From assembly GCF_014655715.1 (NCBI RefSeq), contig NZ_BNBM01000009.1, forward strand, positions 124,001 to 188,000: DNA of 64,000 nt. The letters are read 5' to 3'. Positions 52,015-61,305 of the stretch are shown here, one piece after another (the stretch's first letter is position 1; each line of letters begins with the position of its first letter). The DNA is from Streptomyces lanatus. Lineage in GTDB: Bacteria > Actinomycetota > Actinomycetes > Streptomycetales > Streptomycetaceae. Under the pieces are notes generated by a model. That model was given only the letters and a program-made list of their open reading frames with translations. It ran no database searches and was not told the DNA's origin. The translations under genes were made by a program, and so were the position numbers.

Positions 52015-52380
52015 ATGAACGATCAACCAGTTGAGCCACAGAGGGGGAAGGTGGTCACCATGTGGGGCAGGGTGCGCAAGGCGGGTGCGAGACTGCGGCA
52101 GGCCTTTCGGACGGACCCGGACATCGACAGGGACATGGTCAGGACCAAGGACAGGGACAGGCGGCCGCACAACCTGTTCGAGGCCGCCGCCGTCTATGTG
52201 TCTGCCTGCGCGGAGGACGACCAGGATCAGATCGACGAGGCCTCAGGCTGGGTGTCGCCGGAGGCGCTGTCGTTCGGGGTGAATGAGCTGGCGTGCCGCG
52301 CCGTCATCGCGCTCGCCAGGGAGCGGGACGAATCACCGCAAACCGTGGCCCGGTCCCTCCTCGGGCTCCCGGCGTCCTGA
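52015..52380 (+). CDS. Hypothetical protein
   Basis: A 121-aa soluble protein. The ATG at 52015 follows an AGGAGGAG ribosome-binding site at very short spacing; an in-frame ATG at 52060 (MWGRVRKAGARL) with AAGGTGG upstream is an alternative. The basic N-terminal half is followed by the helical ASGWVSPEALSFGVNELACRAVIALARERD. I do not recognise the family. It is downstream of the PadR gene, with 90 bp between. Confidence 0.6.
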   Translation: MNDQPVEPQRGKVVTMWGRVRKAGARLRQAFRTDPDIDRDMVRTKDRDRRPHNLFEAAAVYVSACAEDDQDQIDEASGWVSPEALSFGVNELACRAVIALARERDESPQTVARSLLGLPAS

Positions 52381-52517
52381 CAGCATGGGCAAAATCACGG
52401 CCGATTCGCCCCGTCCGGTCGGAAAACTGCAGCTCCGGGTGTGCCTGGGAGTCGTGACAAGCGGCTTCCTGTCGCACTAGGGTGCGCGCCGATGGACGAA
52501 CCGATGGGGAGGCTGGG

Positions 52518-53423
52518 ATGGCCGGGACGGACGAGGAGGCCGTCGCCGCCGCGGACGATGCGCTGTATGTGCTCACGGCGGTGCTGCTGACGCCGGCGAA
52601 GTTCCCGAGCGTGCTGGGCGACGACTACCCGGAGGCCTGCGCCGCGCTCGGCCTCGCGCCGCTCGCCGACGGCTACGGTCTGGTGCTCGGCCAGGACGGC
52701 GACGGTGCCCGTTGGACCGTCGTCATCGACGACGTCTCTCTGGTCGCCGTCGCCATCGCCTCCTGGGACTGCGGCATGGAGTACGACCTGTCACCCGACG
52801 AACGCACGGTCGTGGCCGCGCTGCCAGGATGGCCCCTGGCGGTCGCCGTCGCCGCGCCCAATGTGCCCGCGCCGCACGACCCCGACCTCGAGGACGAGGA
52901 CGGTCCGGTGCTGGCCCCGCCGGACACGAGCGTGTGGGGTCCGGCTCAACGGCGCTTGGGCGCCGACGAGATCGCGCTGCAATGGGCGATCTGGCGGGAG
53001 CAGATCGACGACAGCAAGTTCGTGCAGCCCGGCGGTGCGGCGGACGCCGCCGAGGACGCGGACGGCGACGAGGACGCAGGCTCGGACGGCGACAAGGACG
53101 GGGCTCCGAAGGCAGCGGACACCGAGCCGGGCGAGCAGGGCGAGAACCGGGGTGGCCACAGCGGTATCCGGCGGGTTCTCGCCGAGGCACGCGCGTACGT
53201 GGAGTCCCCGCCGCCCCTCGGCCGTGTCCGCTCCTCCTTCGCATCGGGCGACGCGCGGACCCTGCGCGCGGACGGCCCCGGCTGGTCGCTCGTCGCCAGG
53301 ACCGACGACATCGCGTTCGTGCTCTTGGACGACGAACCCGGCGAGGTCCTGCCGGTGGGCCGAGGACCGCAGCTGCCCGGGCTGCTGGAGGCGCTCGACA
53401 AGATGGCCGTGCGCCCGATCTGA
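52518..53423 (+). CDS. Hypothetical protein with acidic linker
   Basis: A 301-aa soluble protein. The ATG at 52518 follows GGGGAGG. Residues about 1-170 form a globular part (LTAVLLTPAKFPSVLGDDYP, EYDLSPDERTVVAALPGWPLAVA). An acidic, low-complexity linker (DADGDEDAGSDGDKDG) separates it from a C-terminal part (IRRVLAEARAYVESPPPLGRV, DDIAFVLLDD). No catalytic motif is apparent. I do not recognise the family. Confidence 0.7.
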   Translation: MAGTDEEAVAAADDALYVLTAVLLTPAKFPSVLGDDYPEACAALGLAPLADGYGLVLGQDGDGARWTVVIDDVSLVAVAIASWDCGMEYDLSPDERTVVAALPGWPLAVAVAAPNVPAPHDPDLEDEDGPVLAPPDTSVWGPAQRRLGADEIALQWAIWREQIDDSKFVQPGGAADAAEDADGDEDAGSDGDKDGAPKAADTEPGEQGENRGGHSGIRRVLAEARAYVESPPPLGRVRSSFASGDARTLRADGPGWSLVARTDDIAFVLLDDEPGEVLPVGRGPQLPGLLEALDKMAVRPI

Positions 53424-53647
53424 GCGGCGCGTAGGGCGGGAGACAGGCAGGAACGACCCCGCGGGAAACGGATCGACACTCGGCGCGGCTGGCCGCTCCC
53501 TCCGTTGGCCGTGTAGCGCGGCCCCATCTCACGGCGGCGCTCCATGTGGGCCCAACCCATGGATGGCCGGGAGTCGGCCCCGCACCATGAGGCAGCTTCG
53601 CGTTTCCGCTTCTCCATGCCCCGTCTCCCCTCTGCCAGGAGGCCTCC

Positions 53648-55039
53648 ATGCGCCTGTCCCGGGCTGTTCCGTTTCTCGTCGCGAGCGTGCTGGCCGCAGG
53701 CCTCGGCGGGTCGGCTCCCGCAGCGGCCACGGCGGTCGGTGAGCGGCACTGCGCTCGCCAGGACCTGGTGCTGGTACCGGGCGCGGCGTTCCAGCAGAGC
53801 GCCTGTCTGCCGGATCTGACCACGACGGGGCTCATCGGCACGCCCTATACCGACACCGCCGACCAAGCCGGCCTGACCGCACGAGGCACTCGGACACCGG
53901 CCGGTGTTCCCGGCCTCCAGATCGACGGCTACTTCCCCGACTCCTCTCACTTCAACGCCACGCACGGCTGGCGGCACGACGCCCAGTTCGTGATCCGGCT
54001 GCCGGACCGTTGGAACGGTGGACTGGTCGTCACCGGCGCTCCGGGCACCCGCAAGCAGTACGCGACGGACAAGGCGATCTCCGACCAGGTGCTCGCGCTG
54101 GGCTACGCCTACGCGGCGACCGACAAGGGGAACAGCGGTGCCGACTTCTACCGGGACGGCGAGCGTCCCGGTGACGCGGTCGCCGAGTGGAACGCTCGGA
54201 CCACGCAGCTCACCCGAGCGGCGCGCACGGCGGTGACCCGGCGCTATGGGCACGCACCCCGTCGTACGTACATGACGGGGATCTCCAACGGCGGGTATCT
54301 GACGCGCTGGCAGCTTGAGAACCATCCCGAGCTGTACGACGGCGGCGTCGACTGGGAGGGCGCCCTGTGGACCGCGCGCGGACCGAACCTCCTCACCTCC
54401 TTGCCCACGGCAGTAGCGCGCATGCTCGGCTCGGCGCGGGACGAGGACATGTACGCGGCCGGATTCGCGCGAGGCTCGGAGTTTCTGTGGCCGTACCACG
54501 AGCAGGCCTACTGGGGAGTCACCCAGAAGATCTACCGCGCCGAGTTCGACCCGGCGTACGACCCCGGTTGCCCCGGCCCGTCCGCCGGAACCACGCCGGA
54601 GCAGATCCTGGCGCCATGCCCCACCGATGCCAGGTACGACTACGCATCGCGGCCCGCGTCCGTCCGTCATGCCGTGGCCCGCGTGGCCCTCACCGGGCGT
54701 ATCGGCAAACCGCTGATCACCCTGCACGGCGATCTGGACGCACTGCTGCCGAAGGCGGCCGACTCGGACGTGTACGCGCGCATGGTCGATGCGAGCGGGC
54801 GGGGCATGCTGCACCGCTACTACACGATCGCCGGCGGCACACATGTCGACGGGCTGTACGACACCTATCCGGACCGGCTCCGTCCGATCCTGCCCTGCTA
54901 CCGGTCGGCCTTCGACGCGCTGGTCTCATGGGTGGAGCGGGGCACCCCACCGCCCGCGGACCGGACCGTCGGCCAGCCTGCGAGCGGTGATGTGCTCAAC
55001 TCCTGCGCGATGTCCGCCCCTGGCACGCCGGCGGGGTGA
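53648..55039 (+). CDS. Exported tannase/3-hydroxybutyrate oligomer hydrolase-like esterase
   Basis: A 463-aa secreted protein with a signal peptide (VPFLVASVLAAGLGGSAPAAA). The alpha/beta-hydrolase elbow GISNGG carries S213, the acidic residue lies in LHGDLDALLP and the histidine in GGTHVDG. Cys pairs around 35-53 and in the C-terminal half suggest disulfides. The overall pattern fits tannase/feruloyl-esterase-like or hydroxybutyrate-oligomer hydrolase families; I cannot decide between them. AGGAGG precedes the ATG by 5 bp. It converges with the small gene at 55043. Confidence 0.75.
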   Translation: MRLSRAVPFLVASVLAAGLGGSAPAAATAVGERHCARQDLVLVPGAAFQQSACLPDLTTTGLIGTPYTDTADQAGLTARGTRTPAGVPGLQIDGYFPDSSHFNATHGWRHDAQFVIRLPDRWNGGLVVTGAPGTRKQYATDKAISDQVLALGYAYAATDKGNSGADFYRDGERPGDAVAEWNARTTQLTRAARTAVTRRYGHAPRRTYMTGISNGGYLTRWQLENHPELYDGGVDWEGALWTARGPNLLTSLPTAVARMLGSARDEDMYAAGFARGSEFLWPYHEQAYWGVTQKIYRAEFDPAYDPGCPGPSAGTTPEQILAPCPTDARYDYASRPASVRHAVARVALTGRIGKPLITLHGDLDALLPKAADSDVYARMVDASGRGMLHRYYTIAGGTHVDGLYDTYPDRLRPILPCYRSAFDALVSWVERGTPPPADRTVGQPASGDVLNSCAMSAPGTPAG

Positions 55040-55042
55040 CGG

Positions 55043-55225
55043 TCAGCGACCGAGCTCCTTGCGCGTGGCACGGCGCAGCCTGCGCCGCTGTGACGGGTCG
55101 AGCGTGAGGTACGCGGCGGCCGGGACTCCCAGAACTATCAGGAGCGCGGCCCACCACGGCAGCCATATCAGCAGGATGAGGCCGGCCGCCACACCCCCCG
55201 CGGCGATCTTCGCGTTCTTCGACAT
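55043..55225 (-). CDS. Small two-helix membrane protein
   Basis: A 60-aa protein starting MSKNAKIAAGGVAAGLILLI. A GGAGG ribosome-binding site lies 8 bp before the ATG at 55225, favouring it over the longer reading. Two hydrophobic segments (about 7-24 and 26-42) precede a basic tail (RRRLRRATRKELGR). No family recognised; typical of the small membrane proteins common in this genus. Confidence 0.6.
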   Translation of the reverse strand: MSKNAKIAAGGVAAGLILLIWLPWWAALLIVLGVPAAAYLTLDPSQRRRLRRATRKELGR

Positions 55226-55524
55226 GTGCGTCGCCTCCTTCGCGGCCACTGCCGCTCTCTGTCCTGAAAACGGGCCCGCGCTCCCGGCAGTTCCGAACCG
55301 CGACCCTGAGACGACCCTGAGGTGCGGCCCCTACTGGTCGCGGGGCCCGGAGACGGCCGATGCGCGGTCCGATCGGTCGAGGAGCCGGGCTCCGCAAGGG
55401 GCAGATACCCACGCCAAGCCTGAGTGACCCAGGTCACGACACCAGCATGCCGGATAGACCATCGAGTGCTGTACCCTCGACCACTCGAAGTCGAGTAGTC
55501 AAATTTGAGGAGTGTTGCAGAGCT
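55226..55524. other. 299-bp intergenic region before the SNF2 gene
   Basis: Contains the divergent promoters of the small membrane protein and the helicase. The only notable structure is the palindrome at 55483-55496. I see no RNA gene or small reading frame here. Confidence 0.5.
55483..55496. promoter_or_regulatory. 14-bp palindrome before the SNF2 gene
   Basis: ACTCGA (55483-55488) and TCGAGT (55491-55496) pair around AG. A further CTCGAC/GTCGAG repeat overlaps it. It is 29 bp before the chosen GTG start, in a place suited to a repressor or RNA hairpin. It does not match the LexA consensus I know for Streptomyces. Confidence 0.4.
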
Positions 55525-58377
55525 GTGCCGAGGCTGCCCGAGGCAACACCGTCCGAGATTTCCGAACTGATCGACTGTCGGGCCGTTTTCGTGCCCTCAG
55601 ACCCGGCGCGCACCGGTCGGGTCGCCTTCTGGCGAGCCGACGGCTCCGCCGTGCCACCCGTCGCCGCCGGATCCGTCGAGGAGCTGGACGTCGTCCTGCC
55701 CGGCGACGACGGTGTCGAGCTGGTGACCGTACCGGCCGTTCTCCTGCCGGTGCGGGCCGCCCTGCCCGTGCTCACGCGTGCGCGTACCTCCGCGCGGGCG
55801 CCCCGAGCGGGCGCTTTCTGGGGCGCGGCCGCCGTGCTGGCCCTGCAGTGCGTGGCACGGGGACTGCTATTGCCCGGTCTGTCGGCAGACGACCACGATG
55901 CCTGGCGCGCCGGTCCGCTGCGGCCGGAGGACATCGACAGGATCCGCGCCCTCGCCGCCGCGATGCCGCCCGAGGCGCACGCCGTGCCACTGAACGGCAT
56001 GGTGCCGCCGAGGCTGCCGGACCCGGAGCGGCTGCTGCGGGCGTTCCTGGACGCCGTCGCCGACGCCCTGCCACGCTCCCCCGCCGCGGCGCTTGTGACG
56101 GGCGGGCCCGCCTACGCGGCACAGGAGCCGCAGCACGTACCCGCACTGCGCGCGTGGGCCGCTGATGTCGCCGCCGGTCACGACGCGGGCGTACGTCTCT
56201 CCCTGCGCCTCGAAGTGTCCGGCCTCGACGAGGCGGATCAGGACGCCGGGGCGTTGTCGTTCCGGGCAGTGCTCCAGGTGCACAGCGTCAGTGATCCGAC
56301 GCTGGTCGCGGATGCCGCCGATGTGTGGACGGGGTCGGATGCCTTCGGCCCGGGCGCGCGGATGGACGCCCTGCTGGCACTGCGCCGCGCGGCAAGGGCC
56401 TGGGCGCCGCTCACACGGCTGCTCTCGGCCGCCGTGCCGGACTCGGCGGAACTCGCCGACGACGAGGTGACCGACCTTCTCAGGGAGGGCGCTCGGGTCC
56501 TGGCCGGAGCCGGCGTCGACGTGCACTGGCCCAAGCACCTGGCCCGCGAACTGACCGCACGCGCGGTGATTGGTCCGCCGGACGACGAGTCCGCGCCCAC
56601 CAGGCTCACGTCGGACACGCCGTCGTTCCTGTCCGCGGACGCGCTGCTCGCCTTCAACTGGTCGTTCGCGCTGGGCAACCAGCGGCTCACGCGCGAGGAG
56701 CTGGACCGCCTGGCGGAGGCGAATCGCCCCGTGGTGCGGCTGCGCGACCAGTGGGTCCTCGTCGACCCTCAGGAGGTGCGCAGCGCCCGCGCGCAGCAGG
56801 ACCACAAGGTGACGCCCATCGACGCGCTCGGGGCCGCGCTGACGGGCTCCACCGAGGTCGACGGCCGTCAGGTCGAGGTGCGGTCCACAGGCTGGCTGGC
56901 GGCACTACGCGAACGCCTCGCGGACCCGGAGGGGCAGGAGCCGGTGGGCCAGCCGGCCGCGCTCACGGCCACGCTGCGGGACTACCAGCGGCGGGGGCTG
57001 AGCTGGCTGGCGCACATGACGTCCCTGGGCCTCGGCTGCTGTCTGGCGGACGACATGGGCCTCGGCAAGACGATCACGCTGATCGCGCTGCATCTCCACC
57101 GGCAGTCGGACGCCTCGTCCGCCGGCCCGACGCTGGTGGTGTGTCCGACGTCCCTCATGGGCAACTGGCAGCGCGAGATCGAGAAGTTCGCGCCCGGCAC
57201 GCGCGTGCGCCGATTCCACGGTTCGCGGCGCGACCTCGGCTCCGTGGCGGACGGAGAGTTCGTGCTCACCACCTACGGCACGATGCGTCTGGACGCGGGC
57301 CGTCTCGCCGAGGTGACCTGGGGCATGGTCGTCGCGGACGAAGCCCAGCATGTGAAGAACCCGTACTCGGCGACGGCACGGGAGCTGCGGTCCATCGGGG
57401 CACGCGCACGCGTGGCGCTCACCGGCACGCCGGTCGAGAACAACCTGTCGGAGCTGTGGGCGATCCTCGACTGGACGACTCCGGGTCTGCTGGGCCGTCT
57501 GGGCACCTTCCGCGCGCGGTACGCCCAGGTGATCGAAGGCGGCCAGGACCCTGCCGCCGCGGAACGGCTCGCCCGGCTCGTCCGCCCGTTCCTGCTGCGT
57601 CGGCGCAAGTCCGATCCGGGGATCGCGCCGGAGCTCCCGCCGAAGACGGAGACCGATCGCGCGGTGTCCCTCACCGCGGAGCAGGCGGGCCTGTACGAGG
57701 CCGTGGTCCGCGAGACGCTCATGGAGATCGCCGAGGCCGACAGCATGGCGCGGCGCGGCCTGATCGTGAAGCTCCTGACGGGCCTGAAGCAGATCTGCAA
57801 CCACCCGGCGCAGTACCTCAAGGAGGAGCGGCCGAGGATCACCGGCCGCTCGGGGAAGCTGGAGTTGCTGGACGAGTTGCTCGACACCATCCTCTCCGAG
57901 GAGGCGGGCGTGCTGGTCTTCACGCAGTACGTGCGGATGGGGCGGCTCATCCAGGAGCACCTGGCGGCACGCGGCGTGCCCTCCCAGTTCCTGCACGGCG
58001 GAACGTCCGTCGCCGAGCGCGAGACCCTCGTGCGGCGCTTCCAGGACGGTGAAGTGCCTGTGTTCCTGCTGTCGTTGAAGGCCGCGGGCACCGGACTGAA
58101 CCTCACCCGCGCGGAGCATGTCGTGCACTACGACCGCTGGTGGAACCCTGCCGTCGAGGCGCAGGCGACCGACCGCGCGTACCGCATCGGCCAGACCCGG
58201 CCGGTGCAGGTGCACCGGCTGATCGCCGAGGGGACCATCGAGGACCGCATCGCCGACATGCTGAGCCGCAAGCGGGAGCTCGCCGACGCGGTGCTCGGCG
58301 CGGGCGAGGCGGCACTCACGGAACTGACGGACGCGGAGCTGGCCGATCTGGTGGAGCTGCGAGGGGGCACGCGATGA
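55525..58377 (+). CDS. SNF2-family DEAD/DEAH-like helicase/ATPase
   Basis: A 950-aa SNF2 protein. An N-terminal part of about 450 residues precedes the motor. Walker A is DDMGLGKT with K515, motif II DEAQ at 605-608, then TGTPVENNLSELWAILDW and the C-terminal motifs TQYVRMG, SLKAAGTGLNLT and ATDRAYRIGQ. SNF2 motors translocate on dsDNA and remodel bound proteins. The gene overlaps the SWIM protein by 4 bp (ATGA), so the two products probably act together. The GTG at 55525 is uncertain; a longer reading to 55360 exists. Confidence 0.88.
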   Translation: MPRLPEATPSEISELIDCRAVFVPSDPARTGRVAFWRADGSAVPPVAAGSVEELDVVLPGDDGVELVTVPAVLLPVRAALPVLTRARTSARAPRAGAFWGAAAVLALQCVARGLLLPGLSADDHDAWRAGPLRPEDIDRIRALAAAMPPEAHAVPLNGMVPPRLPDPERLLRAFLDAVADALPRSPAAALVTGGPAYAAQEPQHVPALRAWAADVAAGHDAGVRLSLRLEVSGLDEADQDAGALSFRAVLQVHSVSDPTLVADAADVWTGSDAFGPGARMDALLALRRAARAWAPLTRLLSAAVPDSAELADDEVTDLLREGARVLAGAGVDVHWPKHLARELTARAVIGPPDDESAPTRLTSDTPSFLSADALLAFNWSFALGNQRLTREELDRLAEANRPVVRLRDQWVLVDPQEVRSARAQQDHKVTPIDALGAALTGSTEVDGRQVEVRSTGWLAALRERLADPEGQEPVGQPAALTATLRDYQRRGLSWLAHMTSLGLGCCLADDMGLGKTITLIALHLHRQSDASSAGPTLVVCPTSLMGNWQREIEKFAPGTRVRRFHGSRRDLGSVADGEFVLTTYGTMRLDAGRLAEVTWGMVVADEAQHVKNPYSATARELRSIGARARVALTGTPVENNLSELWAILDWTTPGLLGRLGTFRARYAQVIEGGQDPAAAERLARLVRPFLLRRRKSDPGIAPELPPKTETDRAVSLTAEQAGLYEAVVRETLMEIAEADSMARRGLIVKLLTGLKQICNHPAQYLKEERPRITGRSGKLELLDELLDTILSEEAGVLVFTQYVRMGRLIQEHLAARGVPSQFLHGGTSVAERETLVRRFQDGEVPVFLLSLKAAGTGLNLTRAEHVVHYDRWWNPAVEAQATDRAYRIGQTRPVQVHRLIAEGTIEDRIADMLSRKRELADAVLGAGEAALTELTDAELADLVELRGGTR

Positions 58378-59651
58378 CTCGCCATGAAGGTGACCTGGAG
58401 CGCACGTTCGCGGCGCTGCCGCCGGCGCACGGGCGGGGGTTCGCGCAGACCTGGTGGGGCCAGGCCTGGCTGAAGGCGCTGGAGGAGACGGCGCTGGACT
58501 CGGGGCAGCTCAAGGCCGGTCGCAGGCTCGCCCGCGCGGGGGCAGTCGGTGCGGTGTCGGTGCGCCCGGGGCGCATCACGGCCGTGGTGCAGGACGCCGA
58601 CCGTGCGGCGCACCGGGCCGATGTGCTGTTGGAGGAGCTGACCGCGGAGCAGTGGGACCGCTTCCTCGACATGGCGGTGGAACGGGCCGGGCACGTCGCC
58701 GCGCTGCTGGACCGGAAGATGCCGCCGCACCTTGTGGAGGACGCGGCCGCCACCGGCATCGAACTGCTGCCGGGCATGGGCGACCTGGAGCCGGAGTGCG
58801 GCTGCGATGCCTGGGACCACTGCGGGCACACGGCGGCCCTGTGCTACCAGGTGGCCAGGCTGCTGGACCAGGACCCCTTCGTCCTGCTGCTGATGCGCGG
58901 ACGCGGCGAGGACGACCTCCTGAACGCTCTCCAGGCCCGTAGCGCCGCCCCCACCGCCGGCGGGCCCGAGCCGGCCCGGCGCGAGGGTGTGGACGCCGCT
59001 GAGGCGTATGCGACGGGCGACATCCTGCCGCCGCTGCCCGCTCTGCCCGAGCTGCCCGCCGAGCCGGGGGTGCCGCCGTCCCTCGACACTGAGACATCCG
59101 CGGCGTCCGGCGTCGAGCCTGCCGCCCTGGAGTTCCTCGCCGCCCGAACCGCGACGGAGGCGCACCGCCTGCTCGCGCAGGCTCTGCGTACCGGTCCCGA
59201 AGAGCACGTCGCCGAAGCCGAGTTGACGCCGGGCCAGGACGCGGTGCGCCTCGCGGCGGGCTCCCCGGCTGACGACGTGGCCGAGCGGTTGGCCGACGGC
59301 TCGGGGCGCGGCCGGGAAGGGCTGGCGACGGCCGTACGCGCCTGGCACCTCGGGGGCGTCGCCGCACTGGTCGTCCTCGACGAGGAGTGGACCGTCCAGG
59401 GCGAGACACACGCACGCGCGTGTGCCGCTCTGGAATCGGCCTGGGACGAGGAGGAGCGGCCGTCGCTGCGGGAGCAGGGCAACCGGTGGACGGTGGTCGG
59501 TGCGCCGGGCCAACTGCGCCTGGGGCGGGACGGACGCTGGTGGCCGTATCGGGAGGAGCGGGGCCGCTGGGTGCCGGCCGGCGCTCCCACGCGGGACCCG
59601 GCGACAGCGCTGGCCGCCGCGTTGCAGGCGGCCGAGGAGGAGCGGCCGTAG
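58374..59651 (+). CDS. SWIM zinc-finger protein, partner of the SNF2 protein
   Basis: A 425-aa protein with a SWIM-type zinc-binding site CGC...CGH (C142, C144, C150, H152), followed by a long Ala/Pro-rich region. Its N-terminus (TFAALPPAHGRGFAQTWWGQAWL) is the conserved part of the SWIM/SNF2-associated family. SWIM fingers are predicted to bind nucleic acids or proteins and often accompany SNF2 ATPases. Translationally coupled to the SNF2 gene. A hairpin terminator follows the stop. Confidence 0.85.
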   Translation: MTRHEGDLERTFAALPPAHGRGFAQTWWGQAWLKALEETALDSGQLKAGRRLARAGAVGAVSVRPGRITAVVQDADRAAHRADVLLEELTAEQWDRFLDMAVERAGHVAALLDRKMPPHLVEDAAATGIELLPGMGDLEPECGCDAWDHCGHTAALCYQVARLLDQDPFVLLLMRGRGEDDLLNALQARSAAPTAGGPEPARREGVDAAEAYATGDILPPLPALPELPAEPGVPPSLDTETSAASGVEPAALEFLAARTATEAHRLLAQALRTGPEEHVAEAELTPGQDAVRLAAGSPADDVAERLADGSGRGREGLATAVRAWHLGGVAALVVLDEEWTVQGETHARACAALESAWDEEERPSLREQGNRWTVVGAPGQLRLGRDGRWWPYREERGRWVPAGAPTRDPATALAAALQAAEEERP

Positions 59652-59705
59652 CAGATCCGGCGGGAGCTTCCTGCGGGCGAACCCGCCCGGCCGCTAGGCC
59701 AGTTC

Positions 59706-59738
59706 GGCACTCATCGTGACTTCGGCTCGATGAGTGCC
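59706..59738 (+). terminator. Hairpin terminator after the SWIM gene
   Basis: GGCACTCATC (59706-59715) pairs perfectly with GATGAGTGCC (59729-59738), a 10-bp stem with a 13-nt loop, 54 bp after the stop. A smaller GC hairpin lies just before it. Confidence 0.8.
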
Positions 59739-59830
59739 CGTCGTCCCGTGTTCATCCCACGGTATTCCGGTGTTCCGCGCGGGCTCCAAATCTGGCCACT
59801 GTCAGCGAACTTGGTCCTCAGGAGGCCCGA

Positions 59831-61225
59831 ATGTCACCGCTCGCCACAGGCCGGCGCCGCGCTCACCGTCTCGTCGCCGGGGGCGTGCCCCTCGCCGTGA
59901 TCGCGGCGCTCGTGGCCGCCGGGCCCGCAACCGGTGCCGGTGCCGGTGCCGGTGCCGGTGTCGGTGCCGGTGTCGGTGGCAAGGACGGCACGCACGGCAC
60001 AGACGCGCGCGTTGTGCGTACGGCCACCCTTGGTGACATCCCGCTCGGCGCCTTCAGCAACGCGCTGCTGCCGGGCAGCGTCGCCGACGACCGGGGGGTG
60101 GACCTGGGCGGCATAGGGAGCGACATCTACCCGGCGGGCCGCAAGGGCGAGTTCTGGACGGTCACCGACCGCGGGCCCAACGGCCAGATCAAGGTGGACG
60201 GCAAGAAGCGCCGAACGTTCCCCGTGCCGGGCTTCGACCCGGCGATCGTGAAGATCCGGGTGACGGGCAGCTCGGTGAAGGTGCTGGACGCGATCCCGAT
60301 CACCACGGCGTCCGGGAAGCCCGTCACGGGGCTGTCGAACCAGGAGGGGCGCGACGAGGCGCCGTACACCTATGACGCGCGGACCCCTCTGGCCTTCAAT
60401 CCGAACGGGCTGGACACGGAGGGCATCGTGCGGGCCGCCGACGGGAGTTTCTGGCTCGTCGACGAGTACGGGCCCTCCCTGGTGCATGTCTCCGCGCGCG
60501 GGAAGGTCCTCACCCGCTACGTGCCCGAGGGCCTCGGTCTGACCGGGACGGACTACCGCGTGGTGGAGGCGCTGCCTTCGGTCCTGCTGCACCGGAAGAT
60601 CAACCGTGGTTTCGAAGGGCTGGCTCAGCTGCCGGGCGGCGATCTCGTGTTGGCCGTGCAGAGCCCGCTGTCGCTGCCCGACACGGATGCCGGGGAGGCT
60701 TCGCGCACCACGCGGCTGCTGCGCTTCTCGCCGAAGAAGAAGGCCGTCACCGCGGAGTACGCGTACCGCTTCGACCCGGTGAACGTCGTGGACCCGAGCG
60801 AGGACGACACCTCCGAGCTGAAGATCTCGTCCGTCGTGGCCGTGGGCGGGAACCGGCTGCTGGTGGAGGAGCGCACCGACAAGGCGGCGCGTCTGCACCT
60901 GGTGCGACTGGACCGTTCGGCGAACATCCTGGGCAGCCGGTGGGACGACGACACCACGGCTCCGTCGCTGGAGCAGCTCGACGACCCGGCGGCCTCGGGC
61001 GTTCCGGTGCTGTCCAAGCGGCTGCTCGTCGACCTCGGCAAGGTCGCCGGTGTGCCGGGGAAGATCGAGGGCATCGCGCGCGTGGACCACGACGCGCTCG
61101 CCCTGATCAACGACAACGACTTCGGGATGACGGACGGCGCGGAGGCGTTCGACGCCGAGGGACGGCTGGTCGACAGCGACGTCGAGACGTCCGTGATCTA
61201 CGTGCGGCTGCCGCACGGCATCTGA
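59831..61225 (+). CDS. Exported esterase-like phytase-domain protein
   Basis: A 464-aa secreted protein with a signal segment followed by a Gly/Ala/Val repeat (GAGAGAGVGAGVGG) encoded by a hexamer array at 59933-59980. The mature part (EFWTVTDRGPNGQI, LAFNPNGLDTEGIV, FEGLAQLPGGDLVLAVQSP, KIEGIARVDHDALALINDNDFG) fits the esterase-like phytase family, beta-propeller enzymes acting on phosphate esters. Substrate is inferred. Strong hairpins at 61245-61295 terminate it. Confidence 0.8.
   Translation: MSPLATGRRRAHRLVAGGVPLAVIAALVAAGPATGAGAGAGAGVGAGVGGKDGTHGTDARVVRTATLGDIPLGAFSNALLPGSVADDRGVDLGGIGSDIYPAGRKGEFWTVTDRGPNGQIKVDGKKRRTFPVPGFDPAIVKIRVTGSSVKVLDAIPITTASGKPVTGLSNQEGRDEAPYTYDARTPLAFNPNGLDTEGIVRAADGSFWLVDEYGPSLVHVSARGKVLTRYVPEGLGLTGTDYRVVEALPSVLLHRKINRGFEGLAQLPGGDLVLAVQSPLSLPDTDAGEASRTTRLLRFSPKKKAVTAEYAYRFDPVNVVDPSEDDTSELKISSVVAVGGNRLLVEERTDKAARLHLVRLDRSANILGSRWDDDTTAPSLEQLDDPAASGVPVLSKRLLVDLGKVAGVPGKIEGIARVDHDALALINDNDFGMTDGAEAFDAEGRLVDSDVETSVIYVRLPHGI
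59933..59980 (+). repeat. GGTGCC-type hexamer array inside the secreted protein gene
   Basis: Eight hexamers in a row: four GGTGCC, then GGTGTC, GGTGCC, GGTGTC and GGTGGC. It encodes a Gly-Ala/Gly-Val run just after the signal segment. Slippage would keep the frame because the unit is 6 bp. Confidence 0.8.
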
Positions 61226-61244
61226 CGCCTGTCGCACAGCGCCC

Positions 61245-61295
61245 GGCCACGCTCGCGTGGCCGTCGGGGAGCGGTACGCGTGCGTGCCGCTCCCC
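61245..61295. terminator. Tandem bidirectional terminator hairpins
   Basis: First hairpin: GGCCACG (61245-61251) with CGTGGCC (61256-61262), 4-nt loop. Second: GGGGAGCGG (61266-61274) with CCGCTCCCC (61287-61295), extended by a G:U and three pairs to a 13-bp stem and CGTG loop. They lie between convergent stops at 61225 and 61306. Confidence 0.9.
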
Positions 61296-61305
61296 CACTC
61301 GTGCT

